Shown piece by piece: positions 29,458-37,571 of a stretch of DNA of 64,000 nt. Source of the DNA: Bifidobacterium asteroides DSM 20089 (GTDB lineage Bacteria; Actinomycetota; Actinomycetes; Actinomycetales; Bifidobacteriaceae); the NCBI RefSeq assembly GCF_002715865.1, contig NZ_CP017696.1, forward strand, positions 744,001 through 808,000, written 5' to 3'. Made by a program: the position numbers and the translations under genes. The notes beneath the pieces were generated by a model, which made no database searches, was not told where the DNA came from, and saw nothing but the letters and a program-made list of their open reading frames with translations. How positions within the stretch are numbered: the stretch's first letter is position 1; every line of letters begins with the position of its first letter.

Positions 29458-30189
29458 TCAGTGCTGAGTCTGGTCTTTGTCGAAGTAATCCTCGGCGGCC
29501 TGGAACAACTGGTCGACTTGGTCGATGACACGGTAGCAGCCGTGGGACTCAAGTTCTCCGGGCTCGGCATAGCCCCAGCCGCATCCCAGACAGTCCAGAC
29601 CGGTTTCCTGCGCACCATCGGCATCAGTCCAGCGATCGCCGACCATAAGGGCCCGATCGCCGTGTTCGGCATCGAAACCAAGCTGCTCCAGCGCATAGGT
29701 GATGACCTGATCCTTGGTGACCCTTGTGGAGTCCTTACTGGCGCCATAGACTCCATCTACCAGTGGCCCCAATCCGAAGTGGTCACAGACGGGCAGGGCC
29801 TGATACTCAGGCTTGCAGGTGGCCACGGCCAACGTCAGACCACGCTCGTGCATACGATTCAGCTGCTCTGGGATGCCGTCGAAAACGGTGGCGAGCAGGC
29901 GTCCAGGGATGTGTTGCCCAGGATGCTCCGGATCCTCGAATGATGCCATCTCGCTGTAATAGCGCCGGTATATCTGTACGCCCCTGTCGAGGTCTTCCTC
30001 CCTGACGCCGTTGCGGCGCAACGATACTTTCACGGCCGGTCCGATGAATCTGCGAAGCTCGCTATCATTGGGCACGGGATAACCAAGATCCTTAAAAGTT
30101 TGCACTACGGAAGCGATAATGCCTGGATGTGATGCGGTCAGGGTGCCGTCGAGGTCCAGAAGAACCAGACGGCGCGGTGATTTACTCAT
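29458..30189 (-). CDS. HAD-superfamily phosphatase (phosphoglycolate-phosphatase-like)
   Basis: 243-residue HAD hydrolase. Motif I is LVLLDLDGTLTASHPG (Asp nucleophile), motif II-like LAVATCKPEYQ, and motif IV VGDRWTDADGAQ. A cap domain with helices lies between motifs I and II, as in Gph/PhnX-like enzymes. Substrate unknown. The start overlaps the rbpA 3' end by 8 bases, so it is translated from the rbpA transcript. Confidence 0.85.
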   Translation of the reverse strand: MSKSPRRLVLLDLDGTLTASHPGIIASVVQTFKDLGYPVPNDSELRRFIGPAVKVSLRRNGVREEDLDRGVQIYRRYYSEMASFEDPEHPGQHIPGRLLATVFDGIPEQLNRMHERGLTLAVATCKPEYQALPVCDHFGLGPLVDGVYGASKDSTRVTKDQVITYALEQLGFDAEHGDRALMVGDRWTDADGAQETGLDCLGCGWGYAEPGELESHGCYRVIDQVDQLFQAAEDYFDKDQTQH

Positions 30190-30529
30190 AGTCAGGGAAC
30201 CATCCTTCGCGATGCATTTTCAGGCGCTTGTCCAAAACGGCCTTGAGCTCATCCTCGGATCGACGCTCCAGCAGCATGTCCCAGTGGGTCCTGGTCGGTT
30301 TGCCGGTCTTGCCGGACTCCTCCTCGTCATGCCCCTCAAGATGAGCGATCTGCCCACAGCGACACTCCCACTCCTGTGGCACCTCAGCGCCCTCGGCCAG
30401 GGGCAGGATGGTCCGATGGCCCTTGGGGCAGATGTAGGCGACCTCGCTGCGTGCCGCGAAGTCCACATTCTGATCGGATTCCAGGGACTTCGCCCCAATA
30501 CTCATGCCGCGAAGACTGCGCTCTGCCAT
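30182..30529 (-). CDS. rbpA: RNA polymerase-binding protein RbpA
   Basis: Actinobacterial activator that binds group 1 and some group 2 sigma factors and stabilises the open promoter complex. The 115-residue product has the expected ends: MAERSLRGMSIGAKSLESD at the N-terminus, the Zn-ribbon-like core (YICPKGHRT, WECRCGQIA) and the sigma-interaction domain (HWDMLLERRSEDELKAVLDK). GGAGG precedes the ATG. A sigma-R/SigH-type promoter lies upstream. Confidence 0.96.
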   Translation of the reverse strand: MAERSLRGMSIGAKSLESDQNVDFAARSEVAYICPKGHRTILPLAEGAEVPQEWECRCGQIAHLEGHDEEESGKTGKPTRTHWDMLLERRSEDELKAVLDKRLKMHREGWFPDYE

Positions 30530-30571
30530 GATTCCTCCATACTCGTGTCCGTCACTGCCTCCAAGCTACAG

Positions 30572-30598
30572 AACAGTGTTGACCTGAAACTTATTCCC
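30572..30598 (-). promoter_or_regulatory. sigma-R/SigH-type promoter of rbpA
   Basis: On the minus strand the sequence reads GGGAAT (30598-30593), then exactly 18 bases, then GTT (30574-30572). This matches the thiol-stress sigma-R consensus GGAAT-N18-GTT. rbpA of Streptomyces coelicolor is known to be sigma-R dependent. The expected transcription start is about 35 bases before the ATG. Confidence 0.8.
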
Positions 30599-30613
30599 TA
30601 TATACGGCCGTGT

Positions 30614-33178
30614 TCACTCCACGCCCGTATAAGCCACAATGCCTCGGTTGACCTGGTCGGCGGCGATGCTGGCAGTCCTGGCCAGGTGATGCCCTCCCCT
30701 TCCCAGGTAGGGTTCCACCTGAACGATCTGGGTGAGCACATCGGACAGGCGCTTGGCGTTGCGCACGAAGTCCCCCGCCGTCAGATCGCTGTCACGCAGA
30801 ATCGCGGTCAGCGAGTCGCCGCAGGCCCAGTCATAGATGGTTGGCCCCAAGCCAAAGTCGAGTTCCGGGGGCAGCTCCAATCCGGCCTGATCACAGCGTT
30901 CCTGCACCTGGGACCACTGACGCTTCATATCCTCCATGGCCTCGACCAGCCTGTGAGCTCTGTATCCGGCCCTCTCCCCCGGCTGCTCCCCTACCCCACG
31001 TCGGGATTCGTAGACCAGTCCGGAAACGGCGGCCGCCAGTTCTGCGGGCTCCAGATCGTTGAGGATGCCCCGGTCCAGGATCTCGGCGAGGCTCAGATCC
31101 TGCTCGCTGTAAATGCGCCGGAGCAGCTGGCCCTTCCTGGTCAGTCGGCAGTCGTCAGGATCCACGGGACGGGTGTAGTGCAGGTCTGCCAGAATCTGGC
31201 AGATCCTGTCGAACTGGCGCGAGACTGACCCGGTTTTGGACTCGTACTGTTCACGGGTGCGTTGCAGCTCCTTGTCCATGCGGATCCACCGGTTCCCCCA
31301 GCGCAGGTGCTTGGGCAGGTCCGGGCACTGGCGGCAGGGATGGTTGCGCTCCTGCTCGCGCAGCTGGTCGATGTGCCGATCAAGGTCGCGGAAGGCCCGG
31401 TCGCGGGCTTTTTCACTGGTGAACCTTTGACGCTTCAAGCGGCGGCGATCATTCTTCTGGGCCGAAGAGAGAGCCGCACGGATGCGCATGAACTCAATCA
31501 GATCGCCACGGCTGCACCGGGCTGCCTTTCGGTAGTCCTCCAGGCCGCTGGTCAGGGTTTCGATGCGTTCCTCCAGCTCCGAGGCTGATCGGTTGGCCTC
31601 CCACTGTGCAAAGGAGTGATCCAGGGTATCCCGGGCACGCCCGTAGCTGGATGAGTTGAGCAGGTTGACGGCCATGTTGAAGGTGGGCCGGAAGCTGGAG
31701 TGCAGCGGGTAGACCCTCCTGCTGGACAAGGCGGCCATGGTCTTGGGGCTGAAGTCCCGATGGTCGACCACCACCACATGGCCGATGTCGTCGATTCCGC
31801 GCCGGCCGGCCCGACCGGTCAACTGGGTGAACTCACCGGGTGTCAGGGCTACATGGCCGGTGCCGTCGAACTTCTCCAGCTTCTCGACTACCACGCAGCG
31901 GGCAGGCATGTTGATGCCCAGGGCCAGGGTTTCGGTGGCAAAGACCACCTTGAGTAGTCCCAGTTCGAACAGATGTTCGACTATTTGCCGGAAGAGGGTG
32001 ACCACGCCGGCGTGGTGGGCGGCGAAGCCCTGCTCCAAAGCGAAGCGGAACTGGGAGAATCCCAGGGCCTTGAGATCCTCCTTGCTGAGCTGGCCGGCTG
32101 CCATGGAGTCCACGATGTGCCGTATGCGGCGGGCCTCCTCATCAGTGGTCAGCTGCAGCCCCGCCCGGATGCATTGCTGGACGGCCTGGTCGCAGCCGGT
32201 TCGGGAGAAGATGAAGTAGATACCGGGCAGCATATCCATGAAGTCAAGCTCATCGACCACATCGGCCCGGCTTGGACGGTACCGCTCCCCCATTCGTCGC
32301 TCCGGCCTGCCGCCGCGGCCATGACGGTGGTGATGCCCCTGGTCGCGGGCCTGGGCACGTTCCTGTCCGGTCTTGTCCAGCTGAGCCAGCCGGGAGACCA
32401 GACGCGGGTTGATCTTTGGGGTCTGCCGTCCTGAGCCGTCGTGCCGATATAGGTCCAGGATTTCGGGCTCGGTATGCCTGTCGGCCTGGACCAGGACATG
32501 CTGTTCCAGCGGCACGGGCCTGCGCTCGGAGACCACCAGATGTGTGCGCCCACGCACCGAAGAAATCCAGTCGGAGAATTCCTCCACGTTGGACACGGTT
32601 GCCGACAGCCCCACAATTCGGATGGAAGCCGGAAGATGGATGATGACCTCCTCCCAGACTGGCCCCCGGAAGCGGTCGGCCAGATAGTGGACCTCATCCA
32701 GGATTACGTACTTCAGGGCCGTCAGGGTGGAGGACTGCTCGTAGAGCATGTTGCGCAGGACCTCGGTGGTCATGACCACGATGTCCGCCTCGGAGTTGAT
32801 GGAGGTGTCGCCGGTCAGCAGCCCCACCCGGTCCTCGCCATAGCGGTCGACCAGGTCATGGTATTTCTGATTGCTCAGGGCCTTGATGGGGGTGGTGTAG
32901 AAGGTCTTGACGTTCTGCTCCTGGGCCAAAAATACGGCGAAGTCCGCCACAATGGTCTTGCCGGCGCCGGTCGGAGCGGCCACCAGGACGTTGTCGCCAT
33001 CCTCAAGGGCGGTGATGGCCTCCAACTGGAAGTCGTCCAGAGGGAAGGGCAACTTGGACTGAAAACGTGCGGGCGCTCCGGTCATGCGTTTGCGGTTACG
33101 ACTGAAACGGGCGTAGCGTTCCGCCGGCCCTGGTTCGGATGCTGATGAATCCTGTCCGTGGTGACGATGACCTGACAT
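30614..33178 (-). CDS. helY: Ski2-like DEAD/DEAH RNA helicase HelY
   Basis: 854-residue superfamily 2 helicase. Walker A APTGAGKT is at about residues 68-75; motif II is DEVHYL; motif III is VGLSATVSN; motif VI is QLTGRAGRRGID. The C-terminal third has the Ski2-like arch/DSHCT-type region. A Gly/Arg/His-rich insert (about residues 275-300) interrupts the second RecA domain. The gene follows the small membrane protein by 13 bases; pafBC-(tat)-helY order is typical of actinobacteria. Likely acts in RNA processing or decay; exact role unknown. Confidence 0.9.
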   Translation of the reverse strand: MSGHRHHGQDSSASEPGPAERYARFSRNRKRMTGAPARFQSKLPFPLDDFQLEAITALEDGDNVLVAAPTGAGKTIVADFAVFLAQEQNVKTFYTTPIKALSNQKYHDLVDRYGEDRVGLLTGDTSINSEADIVVMTTEVLRNMLYEQSSTLTALKYVILDEVHYLADRFRGPVWEEVIIHLPASIRIVGLSATVSNVEEFSDWISSVRGRTHLVVSERRPVPLEQHVLVQADRHTEPEILDLYRHDGSGRQTPKINPRLVSRLAQLDKTGQERAQARDQGHHHRHGRGGRPERRMGERYRPSRADVVDELDFMDMLPGIYFIFSRTGCDQAVQQCIRAGLQLTTDEEARRIRHIVDSMAAGQLSKEDLKALGFSQFRFALEQGFAAHHAGVVTLFRQIVEHLFELGLLKVVFATETLALGINMPARCVVVEKLEKFDGTGHVALTPGEFTQLTGRAGRRGIDDIGHVVVVDHRDFSPKTMAALSSRRVYPLHSSFRPTFNMAVNLLNSSSYGRARDTLDHSFAQWEANRSASELEERIETLTSGLEDYRKAARCSRGDLIEFMRIRAALSSAQKNDRRRLKRQRFTSEKARDRAFRDLDRHIDQLREQERNHPCRQCPDLPKHLRWGNRWIRMDKELQRTREQYESKTGSVSRQFDRICQILADLHYTRPVDPDDCRLTRKGQLLRRIYSEQDLSLAEILDRGILNDLEPAELAAAVSGLVYESRRGVGEQPGERAGYRAHRLVEAMEDMKRQWSQVQERCDQAGLELPPELDFGLGPTIYDWACGDSLTAILRDSDLTAGDFVRNAKRLSDVLTQIVQVEPYLGRGGHHLARTASIAADQVNRGIVAYTGVE

Positions 33179-33191
33179 GTTCCTCCAAGAA

Positions 33192-33515
33192 CTACCTATT
33201 GAACTGCTTCCACCGCCGCCAGGTACGGCTGTGGTTCCTTCTGCGCTGCTCCTTGCGTTGCAGGACCAGGGAATGGGCCTGACTGTATCGCTCGGTTGAC
33301 TGTGACAGGGGCAGGGCGAAGGCCGGACCTTTTGTCCTATCCGTTGCCTGGGACTGCCCTGCTGCCGGGGGTTGTGGCATGTGGCGGTTCAGATCATCCG
33401 AGACCCGCCTGATTGAGCGGCCAGCTGCCATGGCGTGGCGGATGGCATAGACGGCTCCGCCAATCAGCATGGCCAGCATGAAGATCACCAGAAGAATCCA
33501 GATCCATCCAGGCAT
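33192..33515 (-). CDS. small membrane protein at the TatA position
   Basis: 107 residues: one N-terminal transmembrane helix (WIWILLVIFMLAMLIGGAVY), then a basic, amphipathic-looking stretch (HAMAAGRSIRRVSDDLNRHM) and a disordered, very basic tail (RKEQRRRNHSRTWRRW). No family recognised. It occupies the slot between pafC and helY where mycobacteria have tatA-tatC. The shape (short membrane helix plus amphipathic helix) is TatA-like, but the TatA hinge FG is missing and no tatC is present. Part of a pafBC-orf-helY operon. Confidence 0.6.
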   Translation of the reverse strand: MPGWIWILLVIFMLAMLIGGAVYAIRHAMAAGRSIRRVSDDLNRHMPQPPAAGQSQATDRTKGPAFALPLSQSTERYSQAHSLVLQRKEQRRRNHSRTWRRWKQFNR

Positions 33516-33536
33516 GGCACTCCTCTCCGACCGGGA

Positions 33537-35492
33537 CTAGTGCCGGTCCTGCTCTTTGTCGTGAGCGTCGCTGATGGTGATTTCGCGCTGGGCACGGGCC
33601 AGGATCATGGTGCGCAGGGTCTTGGGCGCCACTGCGGTGATGTGCTTGGCGTGGGCGATGCAGAAAGCCACGAACCAGGAGTCCGAGGAGACGGTCAGGT
33701 GGATCTTCTGCCCGGGTCCGCAAGGCTCCACCGAGGCGCCCGGCAGGGACTTGATGTAGGGCAGGTCCGGCCGGTCGGTGATGAAGACCGCAGCCGTGCC
33801 GTTATCGAAGGACCACTTGCGCAGTTCGCTGACCGGCACATCCGGGAACTCCACCTTGTGGTTGGGCTTGACGATGGTCGCATGCTCGATTCTGGCGATT
33901 CGCAGAACCTGCCACTGTCGGTTGCGTCCGGTGCCCTGCTTGAGGTGGCGGCTGGAGTCCGAGGGAGCGTCCGCAGCCTCAGTGCCCTCTGCGGCATTAC
34001 CGATGTCGGTCCAGGCGGCGACATAGTAGACACCCTCATCCACGAAGATCTTGGCTGGGGCCACAACCTTGCGGCGGGTCCGACCGGCGGCGTCCGTGTA
34101 CTCCATGTCCAACAGGGACTCGGTCTTGATGGCCCGGCGTACCACCGAGAAACTCTTGGGTTCGGTCTCGTACCCGGTCAGGGAGAGCCAGGGTGTCTCA
34201 CCCGGCCCAACATGCGTGCGCAGGCGCTGGTAGAGGGACTCGGCCTGGCTGCGGGACTCTTCGGGCAGCAGGGGTGAATGGGCCAGGTAGTTGAGCGAGG
34301 CGGTCAGCATGCTCAGGTACTGGGGCGAGATGCCGGCCAGTCGCTCCAGCCCCAGCGAGTTGGTGGCCGAGACGATGCCGCTGTCGTCCAGCAGGGACCA
34401 GTCGATGTCGAAGAACTGGCTGCCGGCCATCTCGCCATCGTCCGAGACCGTCGTCAGGGTGTTGATGTCCTTGTGGATGGTATTGACGTACTTGCGCAGC
34501 TCCTCCTTGCTGTTGGGATGGCCGATGAAGCGATCGGCCAGCTCGGCCAGGGAGAACTCCTCGCCCAGGTGTGCGGACAGGAAAAGCATAAGCCGCAGGC
34601 GTCGGTCCACCTCGGATCCGGTCTGGAAGGAGGATGCACTGGCCCGGCGGGCGTGCCGAAGGTCCGTGTCGTCGTCGCTCAGGTCAGTGGCGAAATGCTC
34701 GACGCTGGTCCGGGCAATCTCCGGGGAGATGACCGTTGCTGCGCCGGGGCTCTGCGATTCGTCGGCCAGCTTGAAACGGGCGGCTGCATCCAGACGCCGC
34801 CGGAATGCGTCTGCCGCCTCCTGAGGACTGACGATGGAGGCATCGGGGTGCTCCAGGACGAACATGGCCAGATCGTCCGAGTCGGCATAGGCCACGTTCA
34901 GGTTCTCCCCGTCCACGTCCACGGTGGCGGCGAAGCGGCGGGAATCGATGACCTTGACCAGATCGTCGGGAATGCGTTGGGTGCCCAGTCCCGGGGCTAT
35001 GGAGTCCAGGCCCAGACCGGGGATGGGCACCTGCGGCACTCTGGGTGTGGTGCGCGAGACCGGTCGTGTCGGCTCCTCGCTGGCCTCCTGGGACATGGCT
35101 ATGGATCGCGCAAGATAGTTGGCCGCGGCCAGCACCGGCATGTCCTCCTGGTTGAAGTGCATGCGGATGCGGGGCTCATCCCCCAGCTGCAGACGGTAGG
35201 AGGCGAAATCCTGCCCCTCGGACTTGGAGGAATACTCGGGCTGACGGGATTCGATGGCTATGCCCATGGCCGCCAGCTTGGCGCGGTCACGCTGGAACTG
35301 TTTGGCGAAGGCGGCCTTGGCGGCCTGGTCAGCCAGCTCACCGTAGGAATCGGCATAGGCCTTGACCCGTTGCGCTATTTGCCGTGATGTAAGCCATTGC
35401 GGGAAAGCGGACGATAAGACGGCCAGGACATCAAGTTCGTGCTTGCCCCATTTATCCGAGAAACGCCGTCTTCCGTTCGTGCCTTCTGCCAT
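33537..35492 (-). CDS. pafBC: PafB-PafC fusion, WYL-domain transcription regulator
   Basis: 651-residue protein in which two tandem units, each normally a separate gene, are joined. The N-terminal half (PafB-like) opens with a winged helix (SSAFPQWLTSRQIAQRVKAY) and runs to about residue 290. The second half starts with RLRLMLFLSAHLGEEFSLAE and carries a WYL-type region (ESLLDMEYTDAAGRTRRKVV, VYYVAAWTD). PafBC activates the LexA-independent DNA-damage response in mycobacteria. Operon with the genes at 33192 and 30614. ATG 35492 has GAGGA upstream. Confidence 0.82.
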   Translation of the reverse strand: MAEGTNGRRRFSDKWGKHELDVLAVLSSAFPQWLTSRQIAQRVKAYADSYGELADQAAKAAFAKQFQRDRAKLAAMGIAIESRQPEYSSKSEGQDFASYRLQLGDEPRIRMHFNQEDMPVLAAANYLARSIAMSQEASEEPTRPVSRTTPRVPQVPIPGLGLDSIAPGLGTQRIPDDLVKVIDSRRFAATVDVDGENLNVAYADSDDLAMFVLEHPDASIVSPQEAADAFRRRLDAAARFKLADESQSPGAATVISPEIARTSVEHFATDLSDDDTDLRHARRASASSFQTGSEVDRRLRLMLFLSAHLGEEFSLAELADRFIGHPNSKEELRKYVNTIHKDINTLTTVSDDGEMAGSQFFDIDWSLLDDSGIVSATNSLGLERLAGISPQYLSMLTASLNYLAHSPLLPEESRSQAESLYQRLRTHVGPGETPWLSLTGYETEPKSFSVVRRAIKTESLLDMEYTDAAGRTRRKVVAPAKIFVDEGVYYVAAWTDIGNAAEGTEAADAPSDSSRHLKQGTGRNRQWQVLRIARIEHATIVKPNHKVEFPDVPVSELRKWSFDNGTAAVFITDRPDLPYIKSLPGASVEPCGPGQKIHLTVSSDSWFVAFCIAHAKHITAVAPKTLRTMILARAQREITISDAHDKEQDRH

Positions 35493-35636
35493 CAGTCCTC
35501 GCGTATCGTTAAAATTTTGTATATCAGTGCGCCTAACGCACGCTTATCTATCATAGATTGATTTTCAGGACCGTGGGAGCCAAACACCCAAATACGGTAC
35601 CTTTTCTTGACAGGCTGAACCCTGTTGCGCCTGGCT

Positions 35637-37067
35637 CTAGACCCACTCGTCCGGTTCGATCCCCTGGGGTCCCACATACTGACCGTTGGGCACGTATGAG
35701 GAGCGTCCCTGGTCGCTCAGGTGGGCGTCCGCATACAAGGTCACATCCCTGCCGAAGGTCCAGTCCCCCTCGATGGTGACCGAGTTGGCAGCCGCCAGGC
35801 TGGGAACCCCGTAGGGGAAGCGTTCGTCGAAGTCGGCGATGTACTTGTAGTAGCGCTCATCCAGCTGGACATTTGGGAAATCGTAGTTGCCATCCTCCAT
35901 CTCGTAGGAGTCGGTCAGATGGAAGCGGTCGGAGCGCATGATGAACAGGTCGTCGGTGGTCTTGACGGGCAGGAAGCGCATACGGTCCACCTGGACGCAG
36001 ATGGCCCCGTCGAAGAGCGAAGCGGCTGAGCCCATGGCGGTCTCCAGTTGCACTACGGGAGGGGTGGAAGGATCGGTGGGATCGACGGTCTTACGGTTCT
36101 CGATGATGGGAAGGGGCAGCACGCCGTCATATTGGGCAAGCTTGTCGCGTAGGGCATCGACCCTGACCCAGATGCTGTTGGTGTTGAAGTAGGGATGCTT
36201 GCGGATGGACATGGCCGAGCTGCGGTCATGCGGGTCCACCTGTGACATCTCCCGTAGGATGAGGCGTCCGCTGGCCTTGTCGATGACGATGTGGCCGCCC
36301 TTGCGGTCAGCCTCGGTCCGCTTGGCCACCTCGATCATGAAGGGCGCTCCGGACTGTGCGAAATAGCCGGCCAGGGTCCTTGAAGGCCTGGCGCCAAGGT
36401 TGTCGGAGTTGGAGATGAACAGGTAGTCGATTCCCTGTTCCTTAAGTATGTCCAGCAGACCGGTCTCCCAGATGGTCGAGAAGATGTCGCCGTGGCCGGG
36501 AGGGCACCATTCCAAATCGGGCTTGGCTGGGAAGTCGACCGGACGGCCGGTGTCGGCATCGATCTTGGGTTCGATGTGCTGAATGATCTCCATGGGCACG
36601 TCGTTCTGGACGAAACGGCGATCCTGCTTGACTACGCGCATGGTGTCACGCGAGGTTCGGAAGGAGTTCATGAAGATAAGCGGCAGCGGCACCCCCAGGC
36701 GCTTGCGGGCAGTCAGTACCTGGCCCATGATGATGTCCAGAAAGCGCATCCGACGGGCCTTGTGGCGACGGATGGGCAGCAGGGACTTGGCCTTTTCCAG
36801 GCCCATGGAGGTGCCCAGCCCTCCGTTGAGTTTGATGAAGGCGGTGCGGGAGAATGCGTCCAGTGCCATGTCCATGTCCATGGCGTCGTGGATGTCCTTG
36901 GTGCGGGGCACGTCCTTGAGCGGGGTGACGTCCTTCTCGCGCACGCAGGCCTTGGCATCTCCCCGTTCCCAGGTTTCGTAGAGGTGCTTGAACTGGTTGA
37001 TGGAGACTTCGCTCATGCCCTTGTCTCGCATCTTCGCGGCCGAAAGGTCGAAAACGTCTGTGCTCAT
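35637..37067 (-). CDS. UTP-glucose-1-phosphate uridylyltransferase, eukaryotic type
   Basis: Forms UDP-glucose from UTP and glucose 1-phosphate, for cell-wall glycans and the Leloir pathway. The 476-residue protein belongs to the eukaryotic-like UDPGP family: nucleotide-binding FIKLNGGLGTSMGLEKAKSL, then IFMNSFRTSRDT, and SNSDNLGA around the metal/sugar site. Bifidobacteria use this class in place of bacterial GalU. Monocistronic; divergent from tRNA-Pro. Confidence 0.9.
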   Translation of the reverse strand: MSTDVFDLSAAKMRDKGMSEVSINQFKHLYETWERGDAKACVREKDVTPLKDVPRTKDIHDAMDMDMALDAFSRTAFIKLNGGLGTSMGLEKAKSLLPIRRHKARRMRFLDIIMGQVLTARKRLGVPLPLIFMNSFRTSRDTMRVVKQDRRFVQNDVPMEIIQHIEPKIDADTGRPVDFPAKPDLEWCPPGHGDIFSTIWETGLLDILKEQGIDYLFISNSDNLGARPSRTLAGYFAQSGAPFMIEVAKRTEADRKGGHIVIDKASGRLILREMSQVDPHDRSSAMSIRKHPYFNTNSIWVRVDALRDKLAQYDGVLPLPIIENRKTVDPTDPSTPPVVQLETAMGSAASLFDGAICVQVDRMRFLPVKTTDDLFIMRSDRFHLTDSYEMEDGNYDFPNVQLDERYYKYIADFDERFPYGVPSLAAANSVTIEGDWTFGRDVTLYADAHLSDQGRSSYVPNGQYVGPQGIEPDEWV

Positions 37068-37193
37068 GGAACCCCTTCCGGGCTGGGACGACTTGCGGCC
37101 GACGCGGGTTGCGTCGACCGTCCAGAATCATGATAGCAAGTGGAGCATGGGACCTGGCCTGCCTGGTCTAGTCTGCAAGGACTCGCCGGACCG

Positions 37194-37222
37194 TTGTCGG
37201 CCCGGTGACGCTGTGCTAATAT
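37194..37222 (+). promoter_or_regulatory. promoter of tRNA-Pro
   Basis: TTGTCG (37194-37199), a 17-base spacer and TAATAT (37217-37222), with TGC just before the -10 (extended -10). The tRNA begins 24 bases after the -10. Confidence 0.65.
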
Positions 37223-37246
37223 CTCTACTCGGTGCTGATGCACCGT

Positions 37247-37323
<77 letters not shown>

Positions 37324-37336
37324 AATAGCAACGATT

Positions 37337-37363
37337 CCAAGGTCTTAGGCCTTGGATTTTTTT
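37337..37363 (+). terminator. terminator after tRNA-Pro
   Basis: Stem CCAAGG (37337-37342) / CCTTGG (37350-37355), 7-base loop, followed by A and seven T. Confidence 0.8.
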
Positions 37364-37571
37364 ATTATCTGTATTCTCAGCTCCGGGCACATATTTGACA
37401 TATCACTGGTTCTTCTCGTTTCTTCGCTCTTTTAGCTGCACAGCACTGTGGCGGATTGGGCCGACATGTTTGGGGCGACATGTTCATATGGAGGTCGCAT
37501 GGCGACTGGTATATCATTAACTCGCGTCCCCTAACACGCACACTAATATCAGGCTGCTGGGTGTCCTGGGA

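Noticed and set aside
30119-31228. 369-codon plus-strand frame across rbpA and the end of helY
   Set aside because: Crosses two certain minus-strand genes and has no domain.
34278-35387. 369-codon plus-strand frame opposite pafBC
   Set aside because: Gly/Val/Gln-rich reading of the complementary strand of a clear gene.
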